NCBI RefSeq assembly: GCF_006542685.1
Contig: NZ_AP019736.1
Coordinates: 530,001 to 594,000, forward strand
DNA length: 64,000 bases
Direction: 5' to 3'
Source of the DNA: Alistipes dispar
Lineage (GTDB): Bacteria; Bacteroidota; Bacteroidia; Bacteroidales; Rikenellaceae
Below are positions 26,300 to 33,303 of the stretch, in pieces. Made by a program: the position numbers and the translations under genes. Position 1 is the stretch's first letter. Each line of letters starts with the position of its first letter. The notes under the pieces were generated by a model, which was given only the letters and a program-made list of their open reading frames with translations, was not told where the DNA came from and searched no databases.

Positions 26300-28783
26300 T
26301 TATTTCGACAGGTTCGCGATCGACGCCGCCATCGTTCCGATCGACGCCGCCGACGTGGCCAGGCTCATGATCGCCGGGAGGCTCATGCCCTTGCGCTCGC
26401 GCTTCGAGGGGATGACGATCTCGCACCCCGGCTCTATGCGCGCCTTGCGAAGGCTCTTCACGCGGGACACCGTGCCGTTCATGTAGATCACGTACGCCTT
26501 GCTGCGCTTCGCACGGAGCCCGTAGCCGCCCGCCTGGCCGATATAGTATTTCAGATGCTTGCCCGCCATGTAGAGCACCGTATTGGGATACATCACCTCT
26601 CCCGAGATGCTCACCGTGGAGACGTATTCCGGGATCACCAGACGGTCTCCCTCGCGCAGCACCATGTCGTAGTCCGAGCCGGGATTCGACAGCGCCTTGT
26701 CCAGCTCGATGCCCACCGTGTAGTAGTCGTCCAGTTGCAGCTTGTCCAGCGCCAGGGAATCTCCGCCCCGGCTGTTCTGGCGGGCCATGCGCAGCGTCGT
26801 CTCGCGCACTGCGCGCTCCTCGTCGTTCAGACGGCGGATCAGACGCGCCCCGTGCGCGTAAGCGTCCGGCGTGAGGCCCCCGGCGCGGCGCACAAGGTCC
26901 GACAGGCGCTCGTTCTTCTTCACCAGCGTATAGCCTCCCGAGAACACCACCTCGCCATCCAGCGTAACGCGACGCTGCTCCCGGTAGCCCGGGCTGCGGC
27001 GGACCTCCACGATGTCGTAGGGCGCCAGCTCGAAGTCCGCGCCGCCGTCCGTCACCAGTCCGTCCTTGAGCGAGAACGTGTAGATACGGCCCAGCTCGCT
27101 CGTCGGCTCCAGGCTCTTCGGGTCCTTCATGCGCCGCGAGACGTCCACCTTCACCGTAGAGGCCCCGTCCAGAAGACCTCCGGCCTGAACCACGAGGTCC
27201 TCGATCGTCGTATGCGCGGCATAGGGGTACACCCCCGGGCGAGCCACCTCGCCGCCGATGGTGAAGGACCCGCGCTCCTCCAGTTCGTGGATGCTCGGAA
27301 CGATAAGCACGTCGTTGCGCCGCAGCTCCACGTCCGCGGAACGCCCCGACATGATGCCCCCGAGGTCCAGCGACAGAAGCTCCAGCGACAGGTCCTCGCG
27401 CTCACGAAGAAGCTGCGCGCGGCCCGTGAAGGCGTCGCCCTCCAGGCCCTCGGCGCGCTCGATCAGGGCCCGCACCGTGTGCATCGCGTCGCTCAGCTCG
27501 TACATCCCCTCCCGGTACACCGAGCCGCGGACCTCCACGCGGTTGGCGAAGCGGTCCAGAACGGACCCCACAGTCACCGCGTCTCCGTCCTCCAGCGTCC
27601 ATCCGCCGAAATCGCCCTCCCGGACGTTGTAGAGCCGGTATTCGCGCCCCGTCTCGCGGATCACCCGGAGCTCCTTCGAGTAGGCGTCCCCCGTGAAGCC
27701 GCCCGCGTAGTCCAGCAGACGACCCAGCGTCTCGCCTCGTTTCATCTCGTAGTGCATCGGACGCTTCACCTTCCCCGAGACGTTGACCAGCAGCTCGTAG
27801 GGGCGCACGATCACCACGTCGCCCTCTTCCAGACGCACGTCGTCGTCCTGACGACCCTCCAGCAGGTAGGCGTACACGTCCACGCGCGCCACCTCACGGC
27901 CCCCGCGCATCACGCCGATATCGCGAAGCCCGCCGATCGGAGTAACTCCTCCCGCGCGGTACAGCGCATGGAAGACCGTCGAAAACGACGACAGACGGTA
28001 AGTCCCGGGCGTCTCGACCTCTCCCATCACGTTCACCTGGATCGTGCGTAAACGCCCCAGCGTAACCCGCACTTCCGATGCGGGACTGTCGCCCGAGACC
28101 CCCGCGTAGATCTGTCCGAAGACCTCTCGAAGCTTCGCGTTCGCCTCGCCGATGGTCAGCCCGTTCAGATACACAGGACCCACCTGTTCGACCATGATAT
28201 TGCCCTCGGGGGAGATCTCCTCTCGGAGGCTCCGCTCGTTCTCCCCCCAGATGTCGATGATGACCTCGTCGCCCGGACCCAGACGGTAGTTCGACGGCGT
28301 CGCCTGGTTCTCGTTCGGCTCGAAGGTCAGCGTGCGGCTCCGGAACACGTCGCGCCCGAAGACCTCGCGCGGGTCCGAGCGATCCGCCGCGGGGTCCGTG
28401 GCTGCCGAACTCACCACATCGAGACTCCCCGCGGTGAGCCGTTCCGAGGAGGACTGGACCCGTTCCCGTTGCTGACCCGAGATACCGCGGTCCGCAACGC
28501 GTACTTCGCTGCCCTGGCTCTCTTCGTACTTCCGCTTCAGACGTTCAGCCTGCTCCGCCGTAACCCCTCGAGCCAAAAGCTCCCTGCCGATCTGATGCTC
28601 GCTCTTGCCGTTCCGGCGACCTTCCAAAGCATACTCGAGCACCGCTTCGTCGCTCAACTGGGCATAAACGGCTGTCTGACACACGCTCAGAAGCACCAGC
28701 AACGGAACGAACCGCAGACGCCGGCGGAACGCCGGAGCTCCGATAATCGCTCTTTCCATCCTATTTCCTGTCTCCATAATCAT
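26300..28783 (-). CDS. Wza-like outer-membrane polysaccharide export protein with six SLBB repeats
   Basis: This 827-residue protein has a signal peptide ending near AVYAQ, a short alpha-helical N-terminal part, then the poly-export domain with YRLGPGDEVIIDIWGENE around residue 170. Six SLBB-type repeats can be picked out by their first strand: VNVMGEVETPGTY, VNVSGKVKRPMHY, VEVRGSVYREGMY, FTIGGEVARPGVY, VTLDGEVVFSGGY and VSISGEVMYPNT. A hydrophobic C-terminus follows. It forms the periplasmic and outer-membrane channel for the polymer. Three in-frame ATG codons exist near the start and the first is used here. It is longer than E. coli Wza (about 380), as in many Bacteroidota. Confidence 0.93.
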   Translation of the reverse strand: MIMETGNRMERAIIGAPAFRRRLRFVPLLVLLSVCQTAVYAQLSDEAVLEYALEGRRNGKSEHQIGRELLARGVTAEQAERLKRKYEESQGSEVRVADRGISGQQRERVQSSSERLTAGSLDVVSSAATDPAADRSDPREVFGRDVFRSRTLTFEPNENQATPSNYRLGPGDEVIIDIWGENERSLREEISPEGNIMVEQVGPVYLNGLTIGEANAKLREVFGQIYAGVSGDSPASEVRVTLGRLRTIQVNVMGEVETPGTYRLSSFSTVFHALYRAGGVTPIGGLRDIGVMRGGREVARVDVYAYLLEGRQDDDVRLEEGDVVIVRPYELLVNVSGKVKRPMHYEMKRGETLGRLLDYAGGFTGDAYSKELRVIRETGREYRLYNVREGDFGGWTLEDGDAVTVGSVLDRFANRVEVRGSVYREGMYELSDAMHTVRALIERAEGLEGDAFTGRAQLLREREDLSLELLSLDLGGIMSGRSADVELRRNDVLIVPSIHELEERGSFTIGGEVARPGVYPYAAHTTIEDLVVQAGGLLDGASTVKVDVSRRMKDPKSLEPTSELGRIYTFSLKDGLVTDGGADFELAPYDIVEVRRSPGYREQRRVTLDGEVVFSGGYTLVKKNERLSDLVRRAGGLTPDAYAHGARLIRRLNDEERAVRETTLRMARQNSRGGDSLALDKLQLDDYYTVGIELDKALSNPGSDYDMVLREGDRLVIPEYVSTVSISGEVMYPNTVLYMAGKHLKYYIGQAGGYGLRAKRSKAYVIYMNGTVSRVKSLRKARIEPGCEIVIPSKRERKGMSLPAIMSLATSAASIGTMAASIANLSK

Positions 28784-28807
28784 ATTGTCAAGATATTCTA
28801 TCGTCGT

Positions 28808-29383
28808 TTATCGTAAACACACGTCCGCGCCGTATTCGAACACGCCCTCCGCATCCGACAGCCGGGGACGGCGGCGGTCCTTCTCGCTCAGGATGATCTT
28901 CTCCTCCGGGATACGCCAGTCGATGCCCAACGACGGATCGTCCCAGGCGATGCCGTCTTCCGCTTCCGGAGCGTAGTAGTCGTCGCACTTGTACTGGAAG
29001 ACCGCCTCCTCGCTCAGCACGGCGAACCCGTGCGCGAAGCCCCGCGGGATGAACAACTGAAGGTGGTTATCCTCCGTAAGCTCCACGGCGACATGACGCC
29101 CGTAGGTCGGACTCCCCCGGCGGATGTCCACCGCGACGTCCAACACCGCTCCGCGCACGCACCGAACCAGCTTCGACTGAGCATGGGGAGGACGCTGGAA
29201 ATGAAGCCCCCGCAGCACCCCGCAGGTCGAGCGTGACTCGTTGTCCTGGACGAAATTCACCGCACGAACCTTTTCGCCGAACTCCCGCTGCGAGAAACTC
29301 TCGAAAAAGTACCCCCGCGCGTCCCGGAAAAGGCGCGGCTCGACGATGACCACGCCTTCGATGGATGTCCGTATGATATTCAT
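28808..29383 (-). CDS. rfbC: dTDP-4-dehydrorhamnose 3,5-epimerase
   Basis: This 191-residue cupin enzyme is the third step of dTDP-L-rhamnose synthesis. Conserved marks are PRLFRDARGYFFESF near residue 15, the catalytic-His region VLRGLHFQRPPHAQ near residue 60, AVLDVAVDIRRGSPTYG near 85, and the FIPRGFAHGFAVLSE block near 110. Length and order are normal. It follows rfbA by 15 nt. The genes for the second (rfbB) and fourth (rfbD) steps are not in this window. Confidence 0.96.
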   Translation of the reverse strand: MNIIRTSIEGVVIVEPRLFRDARGYFFESFSQREFGEKVRAVNFVQDNESRSTCGVLRGLHFQRPPHAQSKLVRCVRGAVLDVAVDIRRGSPTYGRHVAVELTEDNHLQLFIPRGFAHGFAVLSEEAVFQYKCDDYYAPEAEDGIAWDDPSLGIDWRIPEEKIILSEKDRRRPRLSDAEGVFEYGADVCLR

Positions 29384-29398
29384 GGTGTATTCTGCGAA

Positions 29399-30301
29399 TT
29401 AAAGGTTCGCATCGCCCGTGCGTTCGACTTCCCCGATGACTTTCAGCAGGTATTGCCCATACTGATTCTTGAGCATCGGCGCAGCCACCTCGCGCAGCTT
29501 CTCCGCCGTGATCCAGCCCTGACGGTAAGCAATGCCCTCCAGGCAGGCGATCTTCAGACCCTGGCGCTTCTCGATAACCTCGATGAACGTCGAGGCTTCG
29601 CTCAGCGAGTCGTGCGTACCCGTGTCCAGCCACGCGAAACCCCGTCCCAAGGTCTGCACCTTTAACTTGCCGTCCGAAAGAAAACGCTGGTTAACCGTCG
29701 TAATCTCAAGCTCTCCGCGGGACGAAGGCCTGATGCTTTTGGCCACTTCCACGACCTCGTTCGGATAGAAATAGAGGCCCACCACCGCGTAGTTCGATTT
29801 CGGATGCTGCGGCTTCTCTTCGATCGAAAGGCAATTCCCCGATTTATCGAATTCTGCAACTCCATAACGCTCCGGGTCGTCCACCCAGTAACCGAACACC
29901 GTGGCGTTGCCATCCTCCTCGGCCGTGCGGACCGCCTCCCGAAGCATGCCAGAGAAGCCCGCGCCGTGGAAGATGTTGTCGCCAAGGACGAGGCACACCG
30001 AGTCTTCGCCGATGAATTCCTCGCCGATAAGGAACGCCTGGGCCAGACCGTCCGGGGACGGCTGTTCCGCGTACTCCAGGCGGATTCCATAATCCGAGCC
30101 GTCGCCAAGCAGGCGACGGAAGCCCGGAAGGTCCTGCGGTGTCGAGATCAAAAGAATATCCCGGATCCCCGCCAACATCAGAACCGACAGCGGATAATAG
30201 ACCATCGGCTTGTCGTAAACGGGCAGAAGCTGTTTGCTTACTCCCTTCGTGATCGGGTACAGACGCGTGCCAGTACCCCCCGCCAATACGATGCCTTTCA
30301 T
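29399..30301 (-). CDS. rfbA: glucose-1-phosphate thymidylyltransferase
   Basis: This 300-residue nucleotidyltransferase makes dTDP-glucose from glucose-1-phosphate and dTTP. The nucleotide-binding LAGGTGTRLYPIT is at residues 6-18, followed by SKQLLPVYDKPMVYYPLS, VLGDNIFHG near residue 105, and GFAWLDTGTHDSL near residue 222. Length is typical. It lies 6 nt after the WecA-type transferase. It commits glucose-1-phosphate to the rhamnose (or another deoxysugar) pathway for the capsule. Confidence 0.97.
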   Translation of the reverse strand: MKGIVLAGGTGTRLYPITKGVSKQLLPVYDKPMVYYPLSVLMLAGIRDILLISTPQDLPGFRRLLGDGSDYGIRLEYAEQPSPDGLAQAFLIGEEFIGEDSVCLVLGDNIFHGAGFSGMLREAVRTAEEDGNATVFGYWVDDPERYGVAEFDKSGNCLSIEEKPQHPKSNYAVVGLYFYPNEVVEVAKSIRPSSRGELEITTVNQRFLSDGKLKVQTLGRGFAWLDTGTHDSLSEASTFIEVIEKRQGLKIACLEGIAYRQGWITAEKLREVAAPMLKNQYGQYLLKVIGEVERTGDANL

Positions 30302-30307
30302 AACCCG

Positions 30308-31495
30308 CTATTCTCTTTCCTGCACCCGGTCCATCCGGCGTTGCAGCCACAGAACCAGACCCGTACGTTCGACATGCGTCCAATGTCCCAGACGGTGCAG
30401 CCGGCGGCGCAGTCGGCTCGCAGGAGACAGTCCCGAGACCGTGTAGTACAGACCCGTCGTGATCAGAACGCAAAGACCCAGAACGACGTACAACTGAAGG
30501 TCGATGGACGCACCGCCCCGATAAAGCAACCACCAGCACAGCACGACGAGGAAATTCAGGGTCAGGATCACCACCGTGGTCCCCGCATGGGAGAAACCCA
30601 GACCGATGAACAGGTGGTGAAGGTGCGTCTTGTCCGGCTGGAACGGAGACACACCGCGGACGATACGAGCGCTCATCACGCGCAGCGTGTCGAATACCGG
30701 GACGGCAAGAACCGACAGCGTGAAGGGAACGAGCCCGAGATTCGGAAGCCCGAGCTCCCCGCAGAGCGTATCGTGCCGGAGTGTCCGGATGACGAACACC
30801 GAGATGACGACGCCCAGCACGAGCGTGCCGCCGTCCCCGATGAACATCTTGGACCGTTGCCCGTACACGTTATGAAGAAAGAACGGAACAAGAGAACCCG
30901 CGCAGACCGAAGCGAGAATGGTCATGCTACTGTCGCCCGAAAGGTAGAACAATGCCCCGAACAGCACGCACGCAAGAATGCAGTAACCCGACGAAAGCCC
31001 GTCCACGCCGTCGATCAGGTTGATCGCGTTGATGATGCCAACCGACGCGAAAACAGTAAGCGGCACAGAAATCCAGACCGGAATGACTCCCAAACCCCAC
31101 AGACCGTGGAAATCGTCGATACGGTAATGCCCTATAACGATCAGAAGAACCACGGTAGCGATCTCGATCATGAAACGAACCCTTGGCGTGAGACCCAGAA
31201 TGTCGTCCATCGTTCCCGTGTAAAGCATCACGGTCATAGCCATCACAACCACGAAAAGCTCCGAACCGTCTCCGAAAACACTCGTACTGCCGAGACCTAC
31301 AACCGCACCCAGAAATACGCAAACTCCGCCCAGAATTGGAACAGGACGCCGCTGAAGTTTCCGGCTCGACGGCTCGTCCACGATGTCCTTCAGCTCCGCG
31401 ATACGAACCATCCACGGATGGACGTACCATACGCACAACAACCCCAACGAAAACGGCAACAAAATCTCCCCGATTACCAAATATAATGTATCCAT
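30308..31495 (-). CDS. WecA/MraY-family undecaprenyl-phosphate sugar-1-phosphate transferase
   Basis: This 395-residue polytopic membrane enzyme starts repeat-unit synthesis by moving a sugar-1-phosphate (usually GlcNAc-1-P type) to undecaprenyl phosphate. Key blocks are VDEPSSRKLQRRPVPILGG near residues 39-57, the metal-binding DD at 97-98 in GTMDDILGL, NLIDGVDGLSSG near residue 165, MFIGDGGTLVLG and the HLHHLFIGLG His motif. The start at 31495 is the first ATG giving a normal N-terminal helix; an earlier in-frame ATG would add an odd tail. It is the first biosynthetic gene after UpxY. Confidence 0.93.
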   Translation of the reverse strand: MDTLYLVIGEILLPFSLGLLCVWYVHPWMVRIAELKDIVDEPSSRKLQRRPVPILGGVCVFLGAVVGLGSTSVFGDGSELFVVVMAMTVMLYTGTMDDILGLTPRVRFMIEIATVVLLIVIGHYRIDDFHGLWGLGVIPVWISVPLTVFASVGIINAINLIDGVDGLSSGYCILACVLFGALFYLSGDSSMTILASVCAGSLVPFFLHNVYGQRSKMFIGDGGTLVLGVVISVFVIRTLRHDTLCGELGLPNLGLVPFTLSVLAVPVFDTLRVMSARIVRGVSPFQPDKTHLHHLFIGLGFSHAGTTVVILTLNFLVVLCWWLLYRGGASIDLQLYVVLGLCVLITTGLYYTVSGLSPASRLRRRLHRLGHWTHVERTGLVLWLQRRMDRVQERE

Positions 31496-31643
31496 GGCCA
31501 ATGCCCGATTAATTTTTCCGTATGGATTAAGACACGAAAAACGACCGCACCGGAGACATCCGGCGACACGAAAGGCGGATCGCAAAAAAAAATCGGAATG
31601 CGGCTTTTTTACGGAAAGCCCCGAAACCGTATTGCGGAAGGGA
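31496..31643 (-). other. spacer between UpxY gene and first biosynthetic gene, with T9 tract
   Basis: This 148-nt spacer carries on the transcribed strand a short stem (GGCTTT/AAAGCC) and, 9 nt further on, a run of nine T residues. It is the only long gap between UpxY and the Wzz gene. It could hold a pause or terminator site at which an UpxY-type antiterminator acts, but that is inference. Confidence 0.35.
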
Positions 31644-32180
31644 TCAGAGCGCTTCCAGCAACTGCACCGGAAGCGTTACGAGCGCCACGGCGGCCACCCC
31701 TTCGAGCATGACCACCACGCGTTTGTCCCGCGTGCCCTTGACCCGCACGAACACCCCTTCGACGCCCTCGAAGACACCTCCGCGAACGCGGACGCGGTCC
31801 CCGGCCCCGAAGCGGACCTCTTCGGGCTGAAGATAGATCAGGTGCTCGTCGTCGGAACTCGCCACGGCAATGAAATGACGCATCTGCTCGTCGGGAACGA
31901 CGATCGGCTCGGTATGTCCGTCCACCCGGTGCGTAAGGTATTGCAAAAACAGATAGCGGGATTTCAGCTCCCTGATGCAGGACGGCGTCGTACGGACGAA
32001 GATCAGATTCCTAATCGCCGGGACCGACTTGCGGACCCTGCGGCGACCGCAGACCTCGACGACGCTGCGCATCGGAACGAAGTTTTCGACTCGGACGGCG
32101 TCCAGTATGTCTTTGGCTTTCAGCGAACGGTTGAATACCGCGCTCATGGCCCACCACTTCTCCTGTTCGGGTTGTCCCAT
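31644..32180 (-). CDS. UpxY-type NusG-like transcription antiterminator
   Basis: This 178-residue protein has an NGN domain starting at EKWWAMSAVFNRSLKAKDIL (residues 7-26), FVPMRSVVEVC near residue 35 and IRNLIFVRTT. A KOW domain follows at about residues 121-165 (FGAGDRVRVRGGVFEGVEG). UpxY proteins are encoded first in Bacteroidota capsule loci and prevent premature termination of their own operon. The usual partner UpxZ, which inhibits the UpxY proteins of other loci, is not found next to it. Its own promoter (32330-32361) is well formed. Confidence 0.92.
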   Translation of the reverse strand: MGQPEQEKWWAMSAVFNRSLKAKDILDAVRVENFVPMRSVVEVCGRRRVRKSVPAIRNLIFVRTTPSCIRELKSRYLFLQYLTHRVDGHTEPIVVPDEQMRHFIAVASSDDEHLIYLQPEEVRFGAGDRVRVRGGVFEGVEGVFVRVKGTRDKRVVVMLEGVAAVALVTLPVQLLEAL

Positions 32181-32308
32181 GCCGTCGAACTTGGCGCGCT
32201 TTTCTATACGGATATAACCTTGGCTCCTCGACTGACAGACAAATACATATCAATCAGCCAATTACACCCTCTCCCATACAAAAGCACCATTCTCTGTCCC
32301 CTATGTAA

Positions 32309-32324
32309 GAATCCTGAAGGATTC
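32309..32324 (-). promoter_or_regulatory. palindrome at the predicted 5' end of the capsule transcript
   Basis: GAATCC-TGAA-GGATTC spans 32309-32324, directly after the -7 box. Transcription is expected to begin around 32325, so the mRNA would start with this 6-bp hairpin, or the site could be an operator. Confidence 0.5.
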
Positions 32325-32329
32325 GGGTG

Positions 32330-32361
32330 TAAAGGTAAACATATTTCTCGAAAGAAACCAA
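32330..32361 (-). promoter_or_regulatory. promoter of the capsule locus
   Basis: The -7 box TACCTTTA is at 32330-32337 (one base off TAnnTTTG) and TTG at 32359-32361, with a 21-nt spacer, on the minus strand. No pair of inverted repeats flanks it, unlike the invertible capsule promoters of Bacteroides fragilis. The leader before UpxY is about 145 nt. Confidence 0.7.
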
Positions 32362-32826
32362 TTTTCGCCGCTTTTTTACCCCGAAAATCCCCCCCCCCTA
32401 ATTTTTAACACATTAATAATCACACGATTACACATACAACTGTTTATATGCGATTGACGAAACGATGTCCGAAAAAACCCGAAAAGTCCCGTTTCCCGTC
32501 CCGGAAAGGAGACGGACCGGGCCGTAAATTCCACTCTCCGACCGGAAACGCCCCCCGACGACAGGAAGCAGAGGAGCGACCGGCGCGGAAACCGGACGCT
32601 CCGATCCGAAGGGCGGAACCGCCCCGGGAGATCCGGACAAAACGGATGCGGCGCCCTCCTGCGAGAGCCCCGCCCTACCGCCCGCCCGGAGACACCCCGC
32701 ACGGTACGCCGCCCGCCCGGAAACCGGACAGCCGACGACCGGAAACGACCGGATCGCCGGACGAACGCCTCAAACCGACCGACAGGACAACCGGCCGGAT
32801 GACCTGCCGAAATGCGGCTGCGCCGA
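32362..32826. other. gene-free region upstream of the capsule promoter
   Basis: About 465 nt lack a convincing gene. A C10 tract lies at 32389-32398. The rest is GC-rich with an Arg/Pro-rich open frame on the plus strand (32448-32936) that has no start context or family and is judged spurious. Confidence 0.5.
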
Positions 32827-32874
32827 AACGACGGGCGGGACGTCCCCTTCCAGAGAGACGTCCCGCCCGTCGTT
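32827..32874 (-). terminator. strong hairpin after the HMA-protein gene
   Basis: A perfect 17-bp inverted repeat (32827-32843 and 32858-32874, AACGACGGGCGGGACGT and its complement) has a 14-nt loop. It lies 19 nt beyond the stop codon of the HMA protein. The T run is short, so Rho-independent strength is uncertain. Confidence 0.75.
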
Positions 32875-32892
32875 ATCCGGATGCCGCCGGAA

Positions 32893-33210
32893 CTACTTCT
32901 CCGTTCCGGCCTTTTTCGGTTCGGCCTTCACCTTAAGCGAGGCGAAGCCCTCGACGATATTCGCATCGTCGTTCTTCGACGCATCATAGACCACCGTCAC
33001 CTCCTTTTTCGGGAGGTCCACCCGCACGTCCTTGATGCCTTTGCCCAGCGACGGCACGTTGTCCATGATCTTCTTCACGCAGTGGTCGCACTCGATGTCG
33101 GTCACGAACACCGTCGTCACGGTCTTTTTCTCCTTCTTCGCGGATGCCGGGGCCGCGAACGCCCCCGCGCACAATACGAGCGCAAGGCAGATCGAAACTA
33201 ACTTTTTCAT
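32893..33210 (-). CDS. secreted heavy-metal-associated (HMA) domain protein
   Basis: This 105-residue protein starts MKKLVSICLALVLCAGAFAA, a signal peptide cut near ASA, so the mature form is periplasmic. The HMA fold has the metal-binding C41-x2-C44 in TDIECDHCVKKIM and the expected VDLPKKEVTVVYD strand. It probably binds and carries copper or another soft metal. The start at 33210 is set by the signal peptide. It is the last gene of a minus-strand group with a TonB-dependent receptor and a Fur-type regulator, which supports a metal role. Confidence 0.9.
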   Translation of the reverse strand: MKKLVSICLALVLCAGAFAAPASAKKEKKTVTTVFVTDIECDHCVKKIMDNVPSLGKGIKDVRVDLPKKEVTVVYDASKNDDANIVEGFASLKVKAEPKKAGTEK

Positions 33211-33255
33211 ATCGCACTTTTTTATTTGGGTTTTTCGGATCGTTGCTTCTCCGTA

Positions 33256-33299
33256 TCCCCGGCTCCGTCGGGAAGACACTCCCGCGACGGAGCCGGGGA
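33256..33299 (-). other. intercistronic hairpin between TonB-receptor and HMA genes
   Basis: A perfect 15-bp inverted repeat: TCCCCGGCTCCGTCG (33256-33270) and its complement (33285-33299). It starts 4 nt after the receptor stop codon. No T tract follows on the minus strand, so partial termination or mRNA end protection is more likely than full termination. Confidence 0.7.
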
Positions 33300-33303
33300 C
33301 GGA

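Noticed and set aside
32222..32450. Invertible capsule promoter flanked by inverted repeats, as in Bacteroides fragilis
   Set aside because: Only the short GAATCC/GGATTC palindrome and a 7-bp ATTTTCG/CGAAAAT pair were found. Neither brackets the promoter as 15-25 bp repeats would.
32448..32936. Arg/Pro-rich open frame of 162 codons in the intergenic region
   Set aside because: It has no promoter, domain or reasonable start. Composition follows from GC-rich non-coding DNA, and it runs into the HMA gene terminator.
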